DNA from: Deltaproteobacteria bacterium GWA2_38_16
Lineage (GTDB): Bacteria; Bdellovibrionota; JACOXK01; 2-02-FULL-40-11
Length of the DNA stretch: 64,000 bases
NCBI GenBank assembly: GCA_001797335.1
Contig: MGPE01000002.1
Span: 236,938 to 300,937 of the forward strand
Direction: 5' to 3'
Position 1 is the stretch's first letter, and every line of letters begins with the position of its first letter. A program made the position numbers and the translations under genes. Below the pieces are notes generated by a model. That model had not been told where the DNA came from. It did no database searches and saw only the letters and a list, made by a program, of their open reading frames with translations. This document shows positions 52,106 to 61,867 of this stretch, one piece after another.

Positions 52106-54754
52106 TTATTTTTTTATCAATGAGAAATTAAGATTTTCTAATAAATCGCCATTTTCAGATATAATAAATGTGTGTTTCAGCGGTATAGGTTGAACATAAT
52201 GATGCGTTTTAAGATAAGAAGATGAGATTTGGAGTGTATAATGACCTGGTTTTAATCCTTCAAAAGTATAAATGCCTTCCTCATCCGTTTTATTTGCTGC
52301 AACCTTTTGCCTTTGTGCATTTAATAATTCAAGTTCTACATTTCTGATACTCTCAAAAACATTCCCTTTTTTTAGAACGACATTGCCCCCCACTTCCCCA
52401 ACTGTCCAGATTGGAAAATCAATTTGAGTTGTCTTTCCCATTCTAGGATAAATGCGAAAACCATTTATCATCGATTTATGAAAGATATTTTCAAAAGACT
52501 GTGGGGAAACCTTCATATCTAAAACTTGTTGAGGCATTAATTTTCGAAAATATGCCATTCCCTCCCGATTAGTTTTTTGAGATTCGTTACTCTGCTTAAC
52601 AATCACTTTAATATCCGGCATGGGTTTTTCATCTGGATCTTTCTTAAAATTATGGTTTTTGTCTTGAAATACGAGTGCTGATATCGCACCATGATCAGCC
52701 TGGTTGTCGCGTTCCATTGCCCAGTTATTATTTCTTGGATCTCGGAAAAAACTATAACTTAAAGATATACCCACACCATGTGTATTATGATTTGAATTTG
52801 AAAAATTTAAACCCGCAGTAAAATATTTAAAATACTTATTTACAGAGAGTACCACTGTTGTCATATCATTGGTAACTTGTTGTTTCAGGGAAATTTGTGC
52901 ATTATATTGATTAGCAATTTCTCTTTTAAGACCAACATCATAGGCTTGAAGTAAACTTTTTCCATACGTCAATCCAAGACTTGCTTGATTATTAAAAAAT
53001 AAATAAAATCGAGTTGATAAATCTCCAGTCCATATTATGGGGGCAGAAAAAAAAACATCCAATTTATGACACACAGAAAATGGTCCAATATTGGTTGAAA
53101 GATAGTTTAAAGCTTCTGTTTCCAAGTGTTCATCATTAAAATATTTTCTTTGAAATTCCCATCGTGTACTGAGCTGTGGGGAAATATCAATAGGAAAAGA
53201 AAGAAGTCCTGTTAGTTTCTGATTGAGCAAGATAGCCCCCGTGCGATTGAAAACATCACTTCTAAAATGAGACAGATATCTATAGTTTGCTCCGATAGTA
53301 AAGATACTTAAAGGAGATCGCACATCTACTCCATAAGCTTGCCCTTTTTTCTCATTGAGCGCGACATGACTGGAATAAAGAAGATGATTCAAAAATCCAT
53401 TTAATTCTGCTACATAATAGCGCCTATCGAAACTTTCTTGAGGAAGTCTCATCTGAGAAAAAGCAAGCGCCATTGACATATTTGAGAAGAGATTTTTTTG
53501 ATAGTTTAATGCTGCTATCCCATTGGACTGCTGTCCTATTCCTGCAGCCAGGCGAAAGTTGCCTGTATTTGATTGAATAAGAGAGCTATCAACTTGGAAT
53601 GTTTTATGAATGACTTTTTCTTCTCCCCTAGGGCCAAATAACACCAACCGAAAACGATTGTCCCCATATAATAAAGGAACATTTTTAAAATGATACCTTC
53701 CAGATACATTTCCACTTTGCTGCCCTATTAAAATATCATTGTGATAAAGCTGCATATCCCAGTTTGGTAGCAATTCTCCTTCAAAATCATGACCTCCAAA
53801 AGTGGTGGGAATATTCAATGGATAATTAGAAATCAATCCTCCTCGGACCATGTTTGCACCGCCCACTAACGGTAAAGAAGGCCCATTAAAATGCCACAAT
53901 TGAATTTCTTTGGCATTTAAAAAACCAAGTAGTCCACCATCTGGCTGCCGCCTTGCAAAACTTAGCCAAGAGTTTTTAATCGTTTTTATATCTCCATTAA
54001 ACGATGCAAGCGTCTCCATCCCTAACACTTCTCCAGAAAAAGTGGTGTCATGAGCAAATCTATTGAGTAACAAATGTTGATCAATAAATACTCCATCCCA
54101 TAAAGAATATGGCTCATGCTTATAAATAAAATCGGGTGATGATACTTCTTTTTGAAAACTCGATTGAACAACCATTCTTTCTCTTCCTAAGCGTGCAAGC
54201 GGAGGAAGTTTTTCCAAAGCTGTAATATAAATTTGAGATTTAAGAGAATTAATTTCAATCAAAACAGGAAACCATATTTCAAGTAAAGAACGATCGACAA
54301 AGATTTCCTCTTTGAACGCTATAACCCGATTACAATCATACTGCTCGTGTTGATTTTTATATTCAACTTCACATGTTTTAACATTTAACCGAAAGATATG
54401 CGAAGGATGAAGAATATATCCTTCTACCATAGATATAGTATTTGTTGATCGAATGTTAACGCCAATACTTTCCGCAAATTCCAGCAATGGCAGTAGCCAT
54501 ATATTATTGATTTTATAGCTAATTAACGATTCTTTTAAGAGATATCCTTCTTTAAATCTAAGCTCTAAGATCCTTTCGTGGTCATCCGTCAAAGAAAAAG
54601 ATGATGTTTTATTAGAACCCTCGGCTTTTTCACAAAAAAACAACAAAAAAATAAAGAAAGGATATAATGATCTAAGGAATTTTTGCCGTAGTTTCAGCCA
54701 GTAATTTCTCTCCCTCAGAAGAAGAGGAGTAGAATTTAAGGTGTAGAATTCCAT
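52106..54754 (-). CDS. Outer-membrane usher protein with C-terminal carboxypeptidase-regulatory-like domains
   Basis: 882 residues. Signal region LYPFFIFLLFFCEKAEG at about residues 30-46; only one ATG is in frame before it, giving an 83-base overlap with the chaperone gene. The central part is a long beta barrel with the usher plug-like segment (GNVSGRYHFKNVPLLYGDNRF; FGPRGEEKVIHKTFQVD). From about residue 690 two CarboxypepD_reg/SdrD-B-like modules follow (FQDKNHNFKKDPDEKPMPDI... NREGMAYFRKL; LLNAQRQKVA... DEEGIYTFEGLKPGHYTLQI). This is the alternate-type usher, secreting DUF4402 pilins handed over by the chaperone. Confidence 0.82.
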   Translation of the reverse strand: MEFYTLNSTPLLLRERNYWLKLRQKFLRSLYPFFIFLLFFCEKAEGSNKTSSFSLTDDHERILELRFKEGYLLKESLISYKINNIWLLPLLEFAESIGVNIRSTNTISMVEGYILHPSHIFRLNVKTCEVEYKNQHEQYDCNRVIAFKEEIFVDRSLLEIWFPVLIEINSLKSQIYITALEKLPPLARLGRERMVVQSSFQKEVSSPDFIYKHEPYSLWDGVFIDQHLLLNRFAHDTTFSGEVLGMETLASFNGDIKTIKNSWLSFARRQPDGGLLGFLNAKEIQLWHFNGPSLPLVGGANMVRGGLISNYPLNIPTTFGGHDFEGELLPNWDMQLYHNDILIGQQSGNVSGRYHFKNVPLLYGDNRFRLVLFGPRGEEKVIHKTFQVDSSLIQSNTGNFRLAAGIGQQSNGIAALNYQKNLFSNMSMALAFSQMRLPQESFDRRYYVAELNGFLNHLLYSSHVALNEKKGQAYGVDVRSPLSIFTIGANYRYLSHFRSDVFNRTGAILLNQKLTGLLSFPIDISPQLSTRWEFQRKYFNDEHLETEALNYLSTNIGPFSVCHKLDVFFSAPIIWTGDLSTRFYLFFNNQASLGLTYGKSLLQAYDVGLKREIANQYNAQISLKQQVTNDMTTVVLSVNKYFKYFTAGLNFSNSNHNTHGVGISLSYSFFRDPRNNNWAMERDNQADHGAISALVFQDKNHNFKKDPDEKPMPDIKVIVKQSNESQKTNREGMAYFRKLMPQQVLDMKVSPQSFENIFHKSMINGFRIYPRMGKTTQIDFPIWTVGEVGGNVVLKKGNVFESIRNVELELLNAQRQKVAANKTDEEGIYTFEGLKPGHYTLQISSSYLKTHHYVQPIPLKHTFIISENGDLLENLNFSLIKK

Positions 54755-55496
54755 TCTTAATATCTATATTCTCTGGATTATTTAAATCGTAGGTCGCTGT
54801 TCTAAAATCCAAATAAGAAGCCACCCCTTTAATGGCACCCACTAGTTTTTCATCTTCATTGAAATTGAGGGGTTTAAAAAAAACAAAAAAATCACCAATA
54901 GCAAATCCTTTTCCAGATCGATTCATATTCACTTTAAAACTATATTGATGATCCCCTTTTTTGAAGAGTTCTAAATTGGAAAGGCTTAGTTTAAAAGGCG
55001 CATTTCCATGGCGAAAAATAACCGATATTGAAATAGCCATTTTTGCCTTCACATGCATCATAATTTTTTCTTTTTGGTTATTAAAGATCTCTGGTTCTTC
55101 ATTATCATTAAGAGGTACAAATCTTAAGTGGGCTTGATAATCTCCTTCGGTAAGATGGATGAGGGGACGAATCATTATCCGAACGAGTTGCTCTTCATTT
55201 GGCCCCAATTCAACATATTTTGGGGAAAAATGTAAAAAAGAAACAGCTGAATTCTCTTCTGGTTTAGGATATTTTACAAGTACCATAGAGCCGTCTCTAT
55301 TCATTCGAAAAAAGACAGCTGAGATTTTATAGCGTTCTCTGGTGGTATTTTGGTTTCGTATGGTCACTTCTGCTGCCCTTTTGTTATTGGAAAGTATAAC
55401 ACGCGTAGGAAACACTTGAAAACGGTTATCAGAAAATAAAGGTATTCCCAACGTTAAAATGAAAACGAATAAAACCTTATCTATCCTTAATTTCAT
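54672..55496 (-). CDS. Periplasmic pilus chaperone (PapD-like)
   Basis: 274 residues from the ATG at 55496; a TTG at 55511 overlaps the pilin stop. Signal peptide VLFVFILTLGIPLFS, then the N-terminal Ig-like domain: FQVFPTRVILSNNKRAAEVTIRN, the hallmark first strands with the Arg near the start, and SFLHFSPKYVELGPNEEQLVRIMIRP, the G1 donor strand region. The second domain is shorter. Delivers pilins to the usher by donor-strand complementation, by family knowledge. Located between pilin and usher genes. Confidence 0.82.
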   Translation of the reverse strand: MKLRIDKVLFVFILTLGIPLFSDNRFQVFPTRVILSNNKRAAEVTIRNQNTTRERYKISAVFFRMNRDGSMVLVKYPKPEENSAVSFLHFSPKYVELGPNEEQLVRIMIRPLIHLTEGDYQAHLRFVPLNDNEEPEIFNNQKEKIMMHVKAKMAISISVIFRHGNAPFKLSLSNLELFKKGDHQYSFKVNMNRSGKGFAIGDFFVFFKPLNFNEDEKLVGAIKGVASYLDFRTATYDLNNPENIDIKNGILHLKFYSSSSEGEKLLAETTAKIP

Positions 55497-55507
55497 ATCA
55501 AAAAAAA

Positions 55508-56020
55508 TCAATTATATACTACCTCAACAATAAAAGTCCCTCTGTAGGCTCCCACCGTTTGATTTAAGAGAAGCGCTGAACGAGTAGCGCCTACAAAAAG
55601 AAGTTGAAATCCTCTCCCATTCAACATGCCGTTTCCCGATGGAAAAGAAGCAAAATTATTAACGATAATTTGCTGTCTTACCCCCATACCCTGGCCTGTT
55701 GTCATCATAACAGAATGGGGTAAAGTAATGTGGTAGCCCGTATAGGGCTCTCCTGAGACAAGAAAGCTTGCATTTTCTGCATTTTCCGTTGTGCCAGGAA
55801 TAACTTGCTTTGGACCATCTCCTTGTACTGCGATACCAAATTCCAAGTCTGATATTTTATCAATGGTAATGGCAGCAATAACGGTTGTATTTACCGATGC
55901 TTCTTCCATTGCCGAATAAACATCCTTTGAAGAAATTTTTAAAAGCAATACCACTACAATAATAATAATAAATTGATACAGAAACAACCATACCCGTAAA
56001 TTCATAACTGGTAGCACCAT
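55508..56020 (-). CDS. DUF4402 pilin subunit
   Basis: 170 residues with an N-terminal membrane/signal segment (FLYQFIIIIVVVLLLKISS). DUF4402 domain with NTTVIAAITIDKISDLEFGI, NASFLVSGEPYTGYHITLP and the C-terminal strand FIVEVVYN. Clearly homologous to the other pilin at 51519 over the whole mature part, including the shared NNFAS(Y/F)PSG motif. First gene of the chaperone-usher operon; the pilin-chaperone-usher-pilin order suggests major and minor or tip subunits. Confidence 0.75.
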   Translation of the reverse strand: MVLPVMNLRVWLFLYQFIIIIVVVLLLKISSKDVYSAMEEASVNTTVIAAITIDKISDLEFGIAVQGDGPKQVIPGTTENAENASFLVSGEPYTGYHITLPHSVMMTTGQGMGVRQQIIVNNFASFPSGNGMLNGRGFQLLFVGATRSALLLNQTVGAYRGTFIVEVVYN

Positions 56021-56066
56021 AAATTATTTCCCACAGATCGGAAACATAATATTAATTAAAAAACAA

Positions 56067-56095
56067 TTGATTTAGTAAGTAAAACTTAATATAAT
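56067..56095 (+). promoter_or_regulatory. Sigma-70-type promoter of the TIGR02147 gene
   Basis: TTGATT (56067-56072), a 17-bp spacer, and TATAAT (56090-56095). Transcription would start near 56102, leaving about eight bases before the ATG at 56110, so translation may not use a ribosome site. The opposite strand of the same 90-bp gap must hold the pilus operon promoter. Confidence 0.7.
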
Positions 56096-56109
56096 AAAAT
56101 CTCTCTTTT

Positions 56110-56919
56110 ATGAATCAAAGTATTTTTGACTATAAAGATTATAAGGTCTATTTGGCTCATGTCTTTGCTGTCAAAGGACGAGGACAGCAGTCACGGCTTG
56201 CCCAAGCCATTCATTGCCAAACAGCTTATGTTTCGCAAGTACTTAACGGAAATGCTCATTTTAGTTTAGAGCAGGCTGAAAACATCAACCATTTTTTAGA
56301 TCATACCAAAGAAGAATCTCACTTTTTTTTACTTCTGATACAATTAGCTAGGGCAGGCACAGAAACACTAAAACAGTACTTTTTAGAACACGTGAATGAT
56401 ACCGTAAAAAAACATTTAATTTTAAAAAATAGACTCACTACAATAGAAACAGTTCCGAGAGAAAAACAGGTTTTTTATTACAGTAGCTGGATTTACGCCA
56501 CTATTCATGTAATGCTTTCTATTCCAGAATTTCAAACCAAAGAAGCAATTAGTAAATACCTGGGGCTTCCGCTTTCAAAAGTATCTGAAGTTTTAAATTT
56601 TCTTACTTCCATAGGACTAGCAAAGAAAGAAAATAATCATTTTAAAATTGGTAAAAAAAGAATTCACGTGGGGCATGATTCTCCCATAATCTTCCACCAT
56701 CACACCAATTGGCGCATGGCAGCTCTTAGATCGCTGGACCGGCCGGAAAACAATCATTCTTATGATTTACACTATTCTTCTGTTGTAACCCTCTCAAAAG
56801 AAGACATTTTAAAAATTAAATCCCACCTTATTAAAGAAATTACAGAAGTAAAAAACATCATTAAAAACTCTGAAGAAGAAGTTCTTTTTTCTTTTTGCTT
56901 GGATTTTTTTCAAATATAA
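56110..56919 (+). CDS. TIGR02147 / DUF4423 family regulator
   Basis: 269 residues. N-terminal helix-turn-helix of the XRE type (SRLAQAIHCQTAYVSQVLNG), starting with the family's FDYKDYKVYL; the C-terminal DUF4423 segment carries a second winged-helix-like part (TKEAISKYLGLPLSKVSEVL... FLTSIGLAKKENNHFKIG) and FHHHTNWRMAALRSLDRP. This family is expanded in Bdellovibrio and Fibrobacter and is mostly uncharacterised. Divergent from the pilus operon with 89 bases between, so it is a good candidate for its regulator. Confidence 0.85.
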   Translation: MNQSIFDYKDYKVYLAHVFAVKGRGQQSRLAQAIHCQTAYVSQVLNGNAHFSLEQAENINHFLDHTKEESHFFLLLIQLARAGTETLKQYFLEHVNDTVKKHLILKNRLTTIETVPREKQVFYYSSWIYATIHVMLSIPEFQTKEAISKYLGLPLSKVSEVLNFLTSIGLAKKENNHFKIGKKRIHVGHDSPIIFHHHTNWRMAALRSLDRPENNHSYDLHYSSVVTLSKEDILKIKSHLIKEITEVKNIIKNSEEEVLFSFCLDFFQI

Positions 56920-56936
56920 AAAAATATTAGAATTCT

Positions 56937-59321
56937 TCAATGTAAGTCTCTGAAAGTTTCGAGATTTCGCATCGCTTGTCTTAATGCTTCTCTCATTTCT
57001 TGGGCGACTTCAAGACTACTGATACCATCTCTTCCCAAAACAATATAGGTAATATCACGTTCGATTTTTTGCGCTATTTTTTTTGAGGCTTCTGACCCTT
57101 CATAGTTAATAAAAAAACGCAAAAGCTCACTTAAATCATTTTCTTGTTGAGGGGTTAAGGTTTCGCTCCCCTTGAGTTTAGAGATAACATCTCTCACACT
57201 TTTTAGATATTCTTGTTCTTCTGCCTTATAGTGTTTGGCTGCAATCACTAAAGGATGTTGGCTTAAAATGACTCCTTGCTCTCTCACAATATCCGAGTGA
57301 GAAAGTCCTAGGCGTTTAATTTCTTCCGAGCTCATTTTAGGGGGGTATATATAAAGTGGGCGAAAGATAGGTTCGCCTTTAGGCTTAATGTCAATCACAA
57401 CTTCCTCCCCACTTCGACCCCATTTAAACCGATAGATGGTTCCATGTTCTGTAATTCCATATTTTGCCTTAGGAGGGGAAAACAAAGATTCTTCTATTTT
57501 TCTTATAGGATCAACTATGTTTTTAATTTTTCCGTGCTGAATGGCTTTAACATCTTGTAATTCTCTTCTTATACCTCCACCACTTGCCGACGTAAATAAA
57601 AGAGAACCCATTAAAGAAATCCTGGCATCGAAAATAGATTTTTCTTCTGTCTTTGCTTCTTTAAGATCACCTGTGAGATCCGCCAAAATCCGTGGAGTAG
57701 TATCATTTTTATAGTGATCTTTTAGTTCCGTTAAATTCATAAACTCCCGTCCTGTATTTAAGGATCCCAAAAGAAGAGCTGTGGAAGTCGCTGCCAAAGA
57801 CGCTCTTGCCGCCAAAAGCATGGCTGCTCCATCATACGTTATTCCAGCCGCTTTAAGTCCTACTTTTCCTATACCTGTGGTTAAGGTAGCAAGCCCCGCT
57901 ATGGCCATGGCGTGATTTAGTCTGTTATCCCATTTTTCTTTGCTTTCTGTGTCTTCTTGAATGCTTTTATAAGCTTCGCAAATCCATGAAACAGATTCAG
58001 CATCATTAAGCGCATGAAGGAAAACCCTTTGAGGATCATCCAATAAAAAAGACTTTAAAGCTTCGATGGAATCCCCTTTCTTCAGTTGCGAAAGTCTTCG
58101 AGCAAAGTTTTGAAATGCTTGAATCTCATCCCTTAAAGCTTCAGATAAATGAGTTTCATTAATCTGGGGAACAGATGTTTTTCTACTCCCATCTATCTCT
58201 CGAATCATTCCTCGCAGGGTTGGTGTAAAAAGAAGCGGTTCTTGGTTGATCTCTTGGCTAAACACATCTGGCAGAGAAGTGTTAAATTTTATTTTTAAAT
58301 ATTGAACAAATTGAGAGGTCAGAGAAGGAAAGCCGGGTTTTATGAATCCCCGATGGGGCAGCAAAATATCCAGATCCGGCCCTACTCCATCTTTAAACTC
58401 ATGTGCTGGGGCCTGGGTCAAATAGGTTTCAAATTCAGATGCACCTTCTTCTCCCAAACCTAATATCTGAAAGAAATGTTGAACTTGCCCTCTCAGATGA
58501 AAAAATGAATCTGAGTTTCGAACCGCCGCCAAATTTAAACGTTTTTCTTTTTCAGCTTTTTCTGCAGTAGAAAGCGCTTTTAGCCCCGATGTAATTTGGG
58601 GTAAAAGCGTATAAAATTGTTTATAATCTTTTGCTCCTTCAGCAAGAAAAATATCTTTAAACTCCGGGTAAACCTCCTGAAAAGGTTTTTCATAAGAAGT
58701 GTCGGCATATTTTGCCAACGCGTACAAAAAATCCTCTTTAACCACCCGATTGGCTTTGATTCGGTTTAAAGCCTTTTCAATCTCTTTTATCTTTTTTTCT
58801 CTATTTTTAGAAATGGATTGGGGGTTTTGAGAGAGCTTTTCTCCCACTTCTTGAGCAATCCTGTGAAGACGATCAGCAATATCCCGATCAATACCAAAAT
58901 GAGGAACAGTTAAATAGCCAAATAACTGTTCGATCATCTTTTGGCGTTCTTCTTTCTGAGACATATCTCCCAAAGGTTTGTTAAATGTCCCTTCCGTTAA
59001 AAGATACGTTCTTAAAAGATCCTCCATCGTTTCATTGGCTAGTTCTTTTATAAAAGCTCTTTGATTTTCAAATTTTTGAATATCTGAAATATTTGAAAGT
59101 TCTATACGTTTTTTTTCTCCACAGGATTCCTCAGAAGTTTTAAGTTTTAAATTTTGGTTTTGCCGACATTGAGCCAATTGGCGATTTAGATTCTTTAGTC
59201 CTTCAGAAAGCTCGTCTATTTGGCCATACATAGGCTGGCTATGCACCCGTCCCGTTGCACATAAAAAAAGCCCAATCATTATTAGTCTTTGAAAAATTTT
59301 GAGAAGAATTTTGGTATTCAT
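56937..59321 (-). CDS. Large secreted helical protein, unknown function
   Basis: 794 residues from the ATG at 59321 (AGGA nearby; an in-frame start at 59360 lacks one). Signal peptide ending near ATGRVHS. Almost entirely helical and charged, with a central hydrophobic Ala/Gly-rich segment (AMAIAGLATLTTGIGKVGLK... AAMLLAARASLAATSTALLLG) and a C-terminal region (YGITEHGTIYRFKWGRSGEE; IVLGRDGISSLEVAQEM) that could be a separate domain. No family recognised. Convergent with the TIGR02147 gene. Confidence 0.6.
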   Translation of the reverse strand: MNTKILLKIFQRLIMIGLFLCATGRVHSQPMYGQIDELSEGLKNLNRQLAQCRQNQNLKLKTSEESCGEKKRIELSNISDIQKFENQRAFIKELANETMEDLLRTYLLTEGTFNKPLGDMSQKEERQKMIEQLFGYLTVPHFGIDRDIADRLHRIAQEVGEKLSQNPQSISKNREKKIKEIEKALNRIKANRVVKEDFLYALAKYADTSYEKPFQEVYPEFKDIFLAEGAKDYKQFYTLLPQITSGLKALSTAEKAEKEKRLNLAAVRNSDSFFHLRGQVQHFFQILGLGEEGASEFETYLTQAPAHEFKDGVGPDLDILLPHRGFIKPGFPSLTSQFVQYLKIKFNTSLPDVFSQEINQEPLLFTPTLRGMIREIDGSRKTSVPQINETHLSEALRDEIQAFQNFARRLSQLKKGDSIEALKSFLLDDPQRVFLHALNDAESVSWICEAYKSIQEDTESKEKWDNRLNHAMAIAGLATLTTGIGKVGLKAAGITYDGAAMLLAARASLAATSTALLLGSLNTGREFMNLTELKDHYKNDTTPRILADLTGDLKEAKTEEKSIFDARISLMGSLLFTSASGGGIRRELQDVKAIQHGKIKNIVDPIRKIEESLFSPPKAKYGITEHGTIYRFKWGRSGEEVVIDIKPKGEPIFRPLYIYPPKMSSEEIKRLGLSHSDIVREQGVILSQHPLVIAAKHYKAEEQEYLKSVRDVISKLKGSETLTPQQENDLSELLRFFINYEGSEASKKIAQKIERDITYIVLGRDGISSLEVAQEMREALRQAMRNLETFRDLH

Positions 59322-59549
59322 CGTCCTATTACCTTTAAAAAGGAGCAAAGACCGTGCCAAACTAAAAAAGGGATGTTAAAAAAATACCTGTAAAATCAAT
59401 AACTTATAATTTTAAATATGAGAGTTGTATAAGAAATTTCTGGAAAGTATTAAAAAAATAAGCACTCGTCATCATCGTTTATTTAAGTATTTGTTTTTAC
59501 TTGCATTCTTTATGTCATAAACCCAAACACTGACCTGATTAGCTATTTT

Positions 59550-60728
59550 TTAGTTGGGGATCTTTATTTGAAATATATCATCTGTTAAATAATCAAAAAA
59601 AGCAGGAGGGGTTAGGTTGTTTTCTCGAATCGTTTCTATATAGGCCTGAATCAAGAGCTGATCTGAATACGTAGCGCGATTGGGGACATATAAGAGCTGA
59701 TGATACTCTCCTCGTCTGAGCGTATGTACGTATGCTTCATATTCCGCATAATAAGAAGACGCGTACAATACTGAAAGGTAGTTTTCAAAGAAAGAAGGTG
59801 AAATAGATCCAAAAAGCTTATCTAAAATTCCTCGATTTACTCCATTGATTTGGTCATCTACATATTGAGTAAAATCATTCCAACTTACTTTAGGATCTGT
59901 ATTTAAAAAATTAAATATTCTTTGAGCTTGGATCGCATGAATCATTTCATGATCAATTCGACTGAGCCATATATCCGCATCTTTAAAGAACGTTGGATCA
60001 ACACGAAGATATTTTAAACGCCTTAAAGCTGCAGGGGTTTTTTCATTGGGCTCTATCAGCTTAAGAACAATAGGCAGCGTATCATTAGATGGAAAATCCA
60101 AATATTCACGAGTCTTTTCTAAAAGCAAATCCCATTTTTTTCTATTTAATAAATATTGTATCTCAGCATATTTTTTGAATGTTTGATCTAAGACATAAAG
60201 CTTTTCTTCATTAAGTTCTTTTTTTATTAAAAGATCTACTAAAAGAGACGGCACTAATTGCGAAGGAATTTCATCATCAATGACGTGTTTGGAAATAAGA
60301 GTTCCTTTTTCATCTTTGATAAAAAGTCGATCAAAATATTTATACCGGTCATAATTGATTTCATCTACCAAGACATACTGGCGCTTGGGATAATAAAATA
60401 TGATTTCATCCCTTGAGCCACTAAAGTTTTTATCCCGACTTTCAACTTTGACATTTTTCATTCGTATCCACTCAATAGTATGGTCAATAATGCCATCAAA
60501 GTTTTCATCATATTCTTCTTTGATAGGCTCTTTTCTTAAAGATTCATAAATCCAGGCATCGTATTTACCATCAGAATTTCGATCTTTTTGAGTTAATGTG
60601 TAATGATAACGGCTGGAAATGAATGACTTAACTTCCTGGGATACTGCCAATGGAATATACAGCAGTGACAAAAAAGAGCCGCTAATAAGACTACTTATAA
60701 GGATAGTAAGCTTAAAACGTTTCATCAT
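59550..60728 (-). CDS. Secreted protein with HExxH motif, possible metallopeptidase
   Basis: 392 residues with a signal peptide (ISSLISGSFLSLLYIPLAVS). Residues 48-110 hold repeats of calcium-binding/hydrolase-like short units (KDRNSDGKYDAW, DENFDGIIDHT, RDKNFSGSRDE). Further on is IDHEMIHAIQ (H260, E261, H264) and, 65-67 residues later, YYAEYEAYV, a candidate third ligand (E329 or E331), the layout of a gluzincin. No family could be named. Activity is inference. Confidence 0.6.
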   Translation of the reverse strand: MMKRFKLTILISSLISGSFLSLLYIPLAVSQEVKSFISSRYHYTLTQKDRNSDGKYDAWIYESLRKEPIKEEYDENFDGIIDHTIEWIRMKNVKVESRDKNFSGSRDEIIFYYPKRQYVLVDEINYDRYKYFDRLFIKDEKGTLISKHVIDDEIPSQLVPSLLVDLLIKKELNEEKLYVLDQTFKKYAEIQYLLNRKKWDLLLEKTREYLDFPSNDTLPIVLKLIEPNEKTPAALRRLKYLRVDPTFFKDADIWLSRIDHEMIHAIQAQRIFNFLNTDPKVSWNDFTQYVDDQINGVNRGILDKLFGSISPSFFENYLSVLYASSYYAEYEAYVHTLRRGEYHQLLYVPNRATYSDQLLIQAYIETIRENNLTPPAFFDYLTDDIFQIKIPN

Positions 60729-60922
60729 ATAAATGAAGTAGCAAAAGCTATGCCATAAAAACGTGCATTAGAAGGAGTGATTCAATCCGTCGAATCACAA
60801 TAAATTTGTACGTAGCCATTATCATGGTATAATTATTTATATTGAACGTTGGTAAAATTAGAATTTTCTAATCCTGAAGTACGAGAAATACCGGTCAGTA
60901 AAAATAAAAAAGGACGAAAGAA

Positions 60923-61858
60923 ATGTTTATAATACTCAAAAATATATTCATTGGGGGTGTCTTGATGGTTGTGGTGGTCTCTGGTTTTTGGAATTGTGCC
61001 CCTATGGGAGAAGAAGGCGAAAGCATATCACAAACTTCTTCATCTACTATTGGACAAGATACTACAGGTGGGCAAGGCACAGCTCCTTTGCCTCCTGCCC
61101 CTGTTGTTACCCCATCGCCTCCTTCATCTTCTCCTCCTCCTTCAGGCAGTGGAAGTAGTACAGGAGTATCCGCTACTTCTTTTACTATAGGTCAAGACCT
61201 GTCACTCCCATGCCTACCCAGTGGTTTAAGTGTACAAGGGCATGATTATGGAAATTTAAGCTGTGATAAAAATAGCTCTCAAGCCGTTATAGCAACAGTG
61301 GATATTAGTGAAAAAAAAGTATCAGTATCAGCAACAGTTTCTCAATCCATGTTAATAATTGACAAAATTAAACTTATTGGAGCGCCCGCACCGGAAGCAA
61401 ATTATAATAATGATGAACATCTCGAGAACAGAGGCAGCGGACTTAAGTGGTATTGGTACACAGCGGGTTCAGCCTATATGACGATGCTTCCGAAAGCTGT
61501 TTTAACGTTGTCTTCCCCTTCTTCCCCAAATATTATTGATTTAGGCTTTTTATCGTATGAGACTGAGACAAAAAATATGGGAGCAGGCGTTACGCAACAA
61601 ATCAGTAGTTATATATGGACACCCGCTCAACTTCCTTCCACATCAACGTTGAAAGAATTTTTACCAGAAGATCTTCATAATGCAAAACTAGAAATATTTT
61701 TTGGACGCCATCAGTGCTCATATGACTATCGAACAACTTTGGCAGGCGTCATAGGAACTTCAAAAGAAGCAGCCCTAAACAGTTGCCAAAGAGGCGAGGG
61801 TAATCGTATCTGGAATGATAAGGTTTTTCTGCTCCAATTAAAGACAAAAAATGAATAG
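60923..61858 (+). CDS. Lipoprotein with Pro/Ser-rich linker, unknown function
   Basis: 311 residues. Lipobox SGFWNC at about residue 24, then a low-complexity Ser/Thr/Pro linker (about 35-90; PPSSSPPPSGSGSSTG) and a beta-rich domain of about 200 residues with four cysteines (LPCLPSG, LSCDKNS, HQCSYDY, NSCQRGE). AAAGGACG precedes the ATG. First of three consecutive lipoprotein genes on the plus strand; the next starts 3-9 bases on. Confidence 0.65.
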   Translation: MFIILKNIFIGGVLMVVVVSGFWNCAPMGEEGESISQTSSSTIGQDTTGGQGTAPLPPAPVVTPSPPSSSPPPSGSGSSTGVSATSFTIGQDLSLPCLPSGLSVQGHDYGNLSCDKNSSQAVIATVDISEKKVSVSATVSQSMLIIDKIKLIGAPAPEANYNNDEHLENRGSGLKWYWYTAGSAYMTMLPKAVLTLSSPSSPNIIDLGFLSYETETKNMGAGVTQQISSYIWTPAQLPSTSTLKEFLPEDLHNAKLEIFFGRHQCSYDYRTTLAGVIGTSKEAALNSCQRGEGNRIWNDKVFLLQLKTKNE

Positions 61859-61867
61859 GAGATGATG

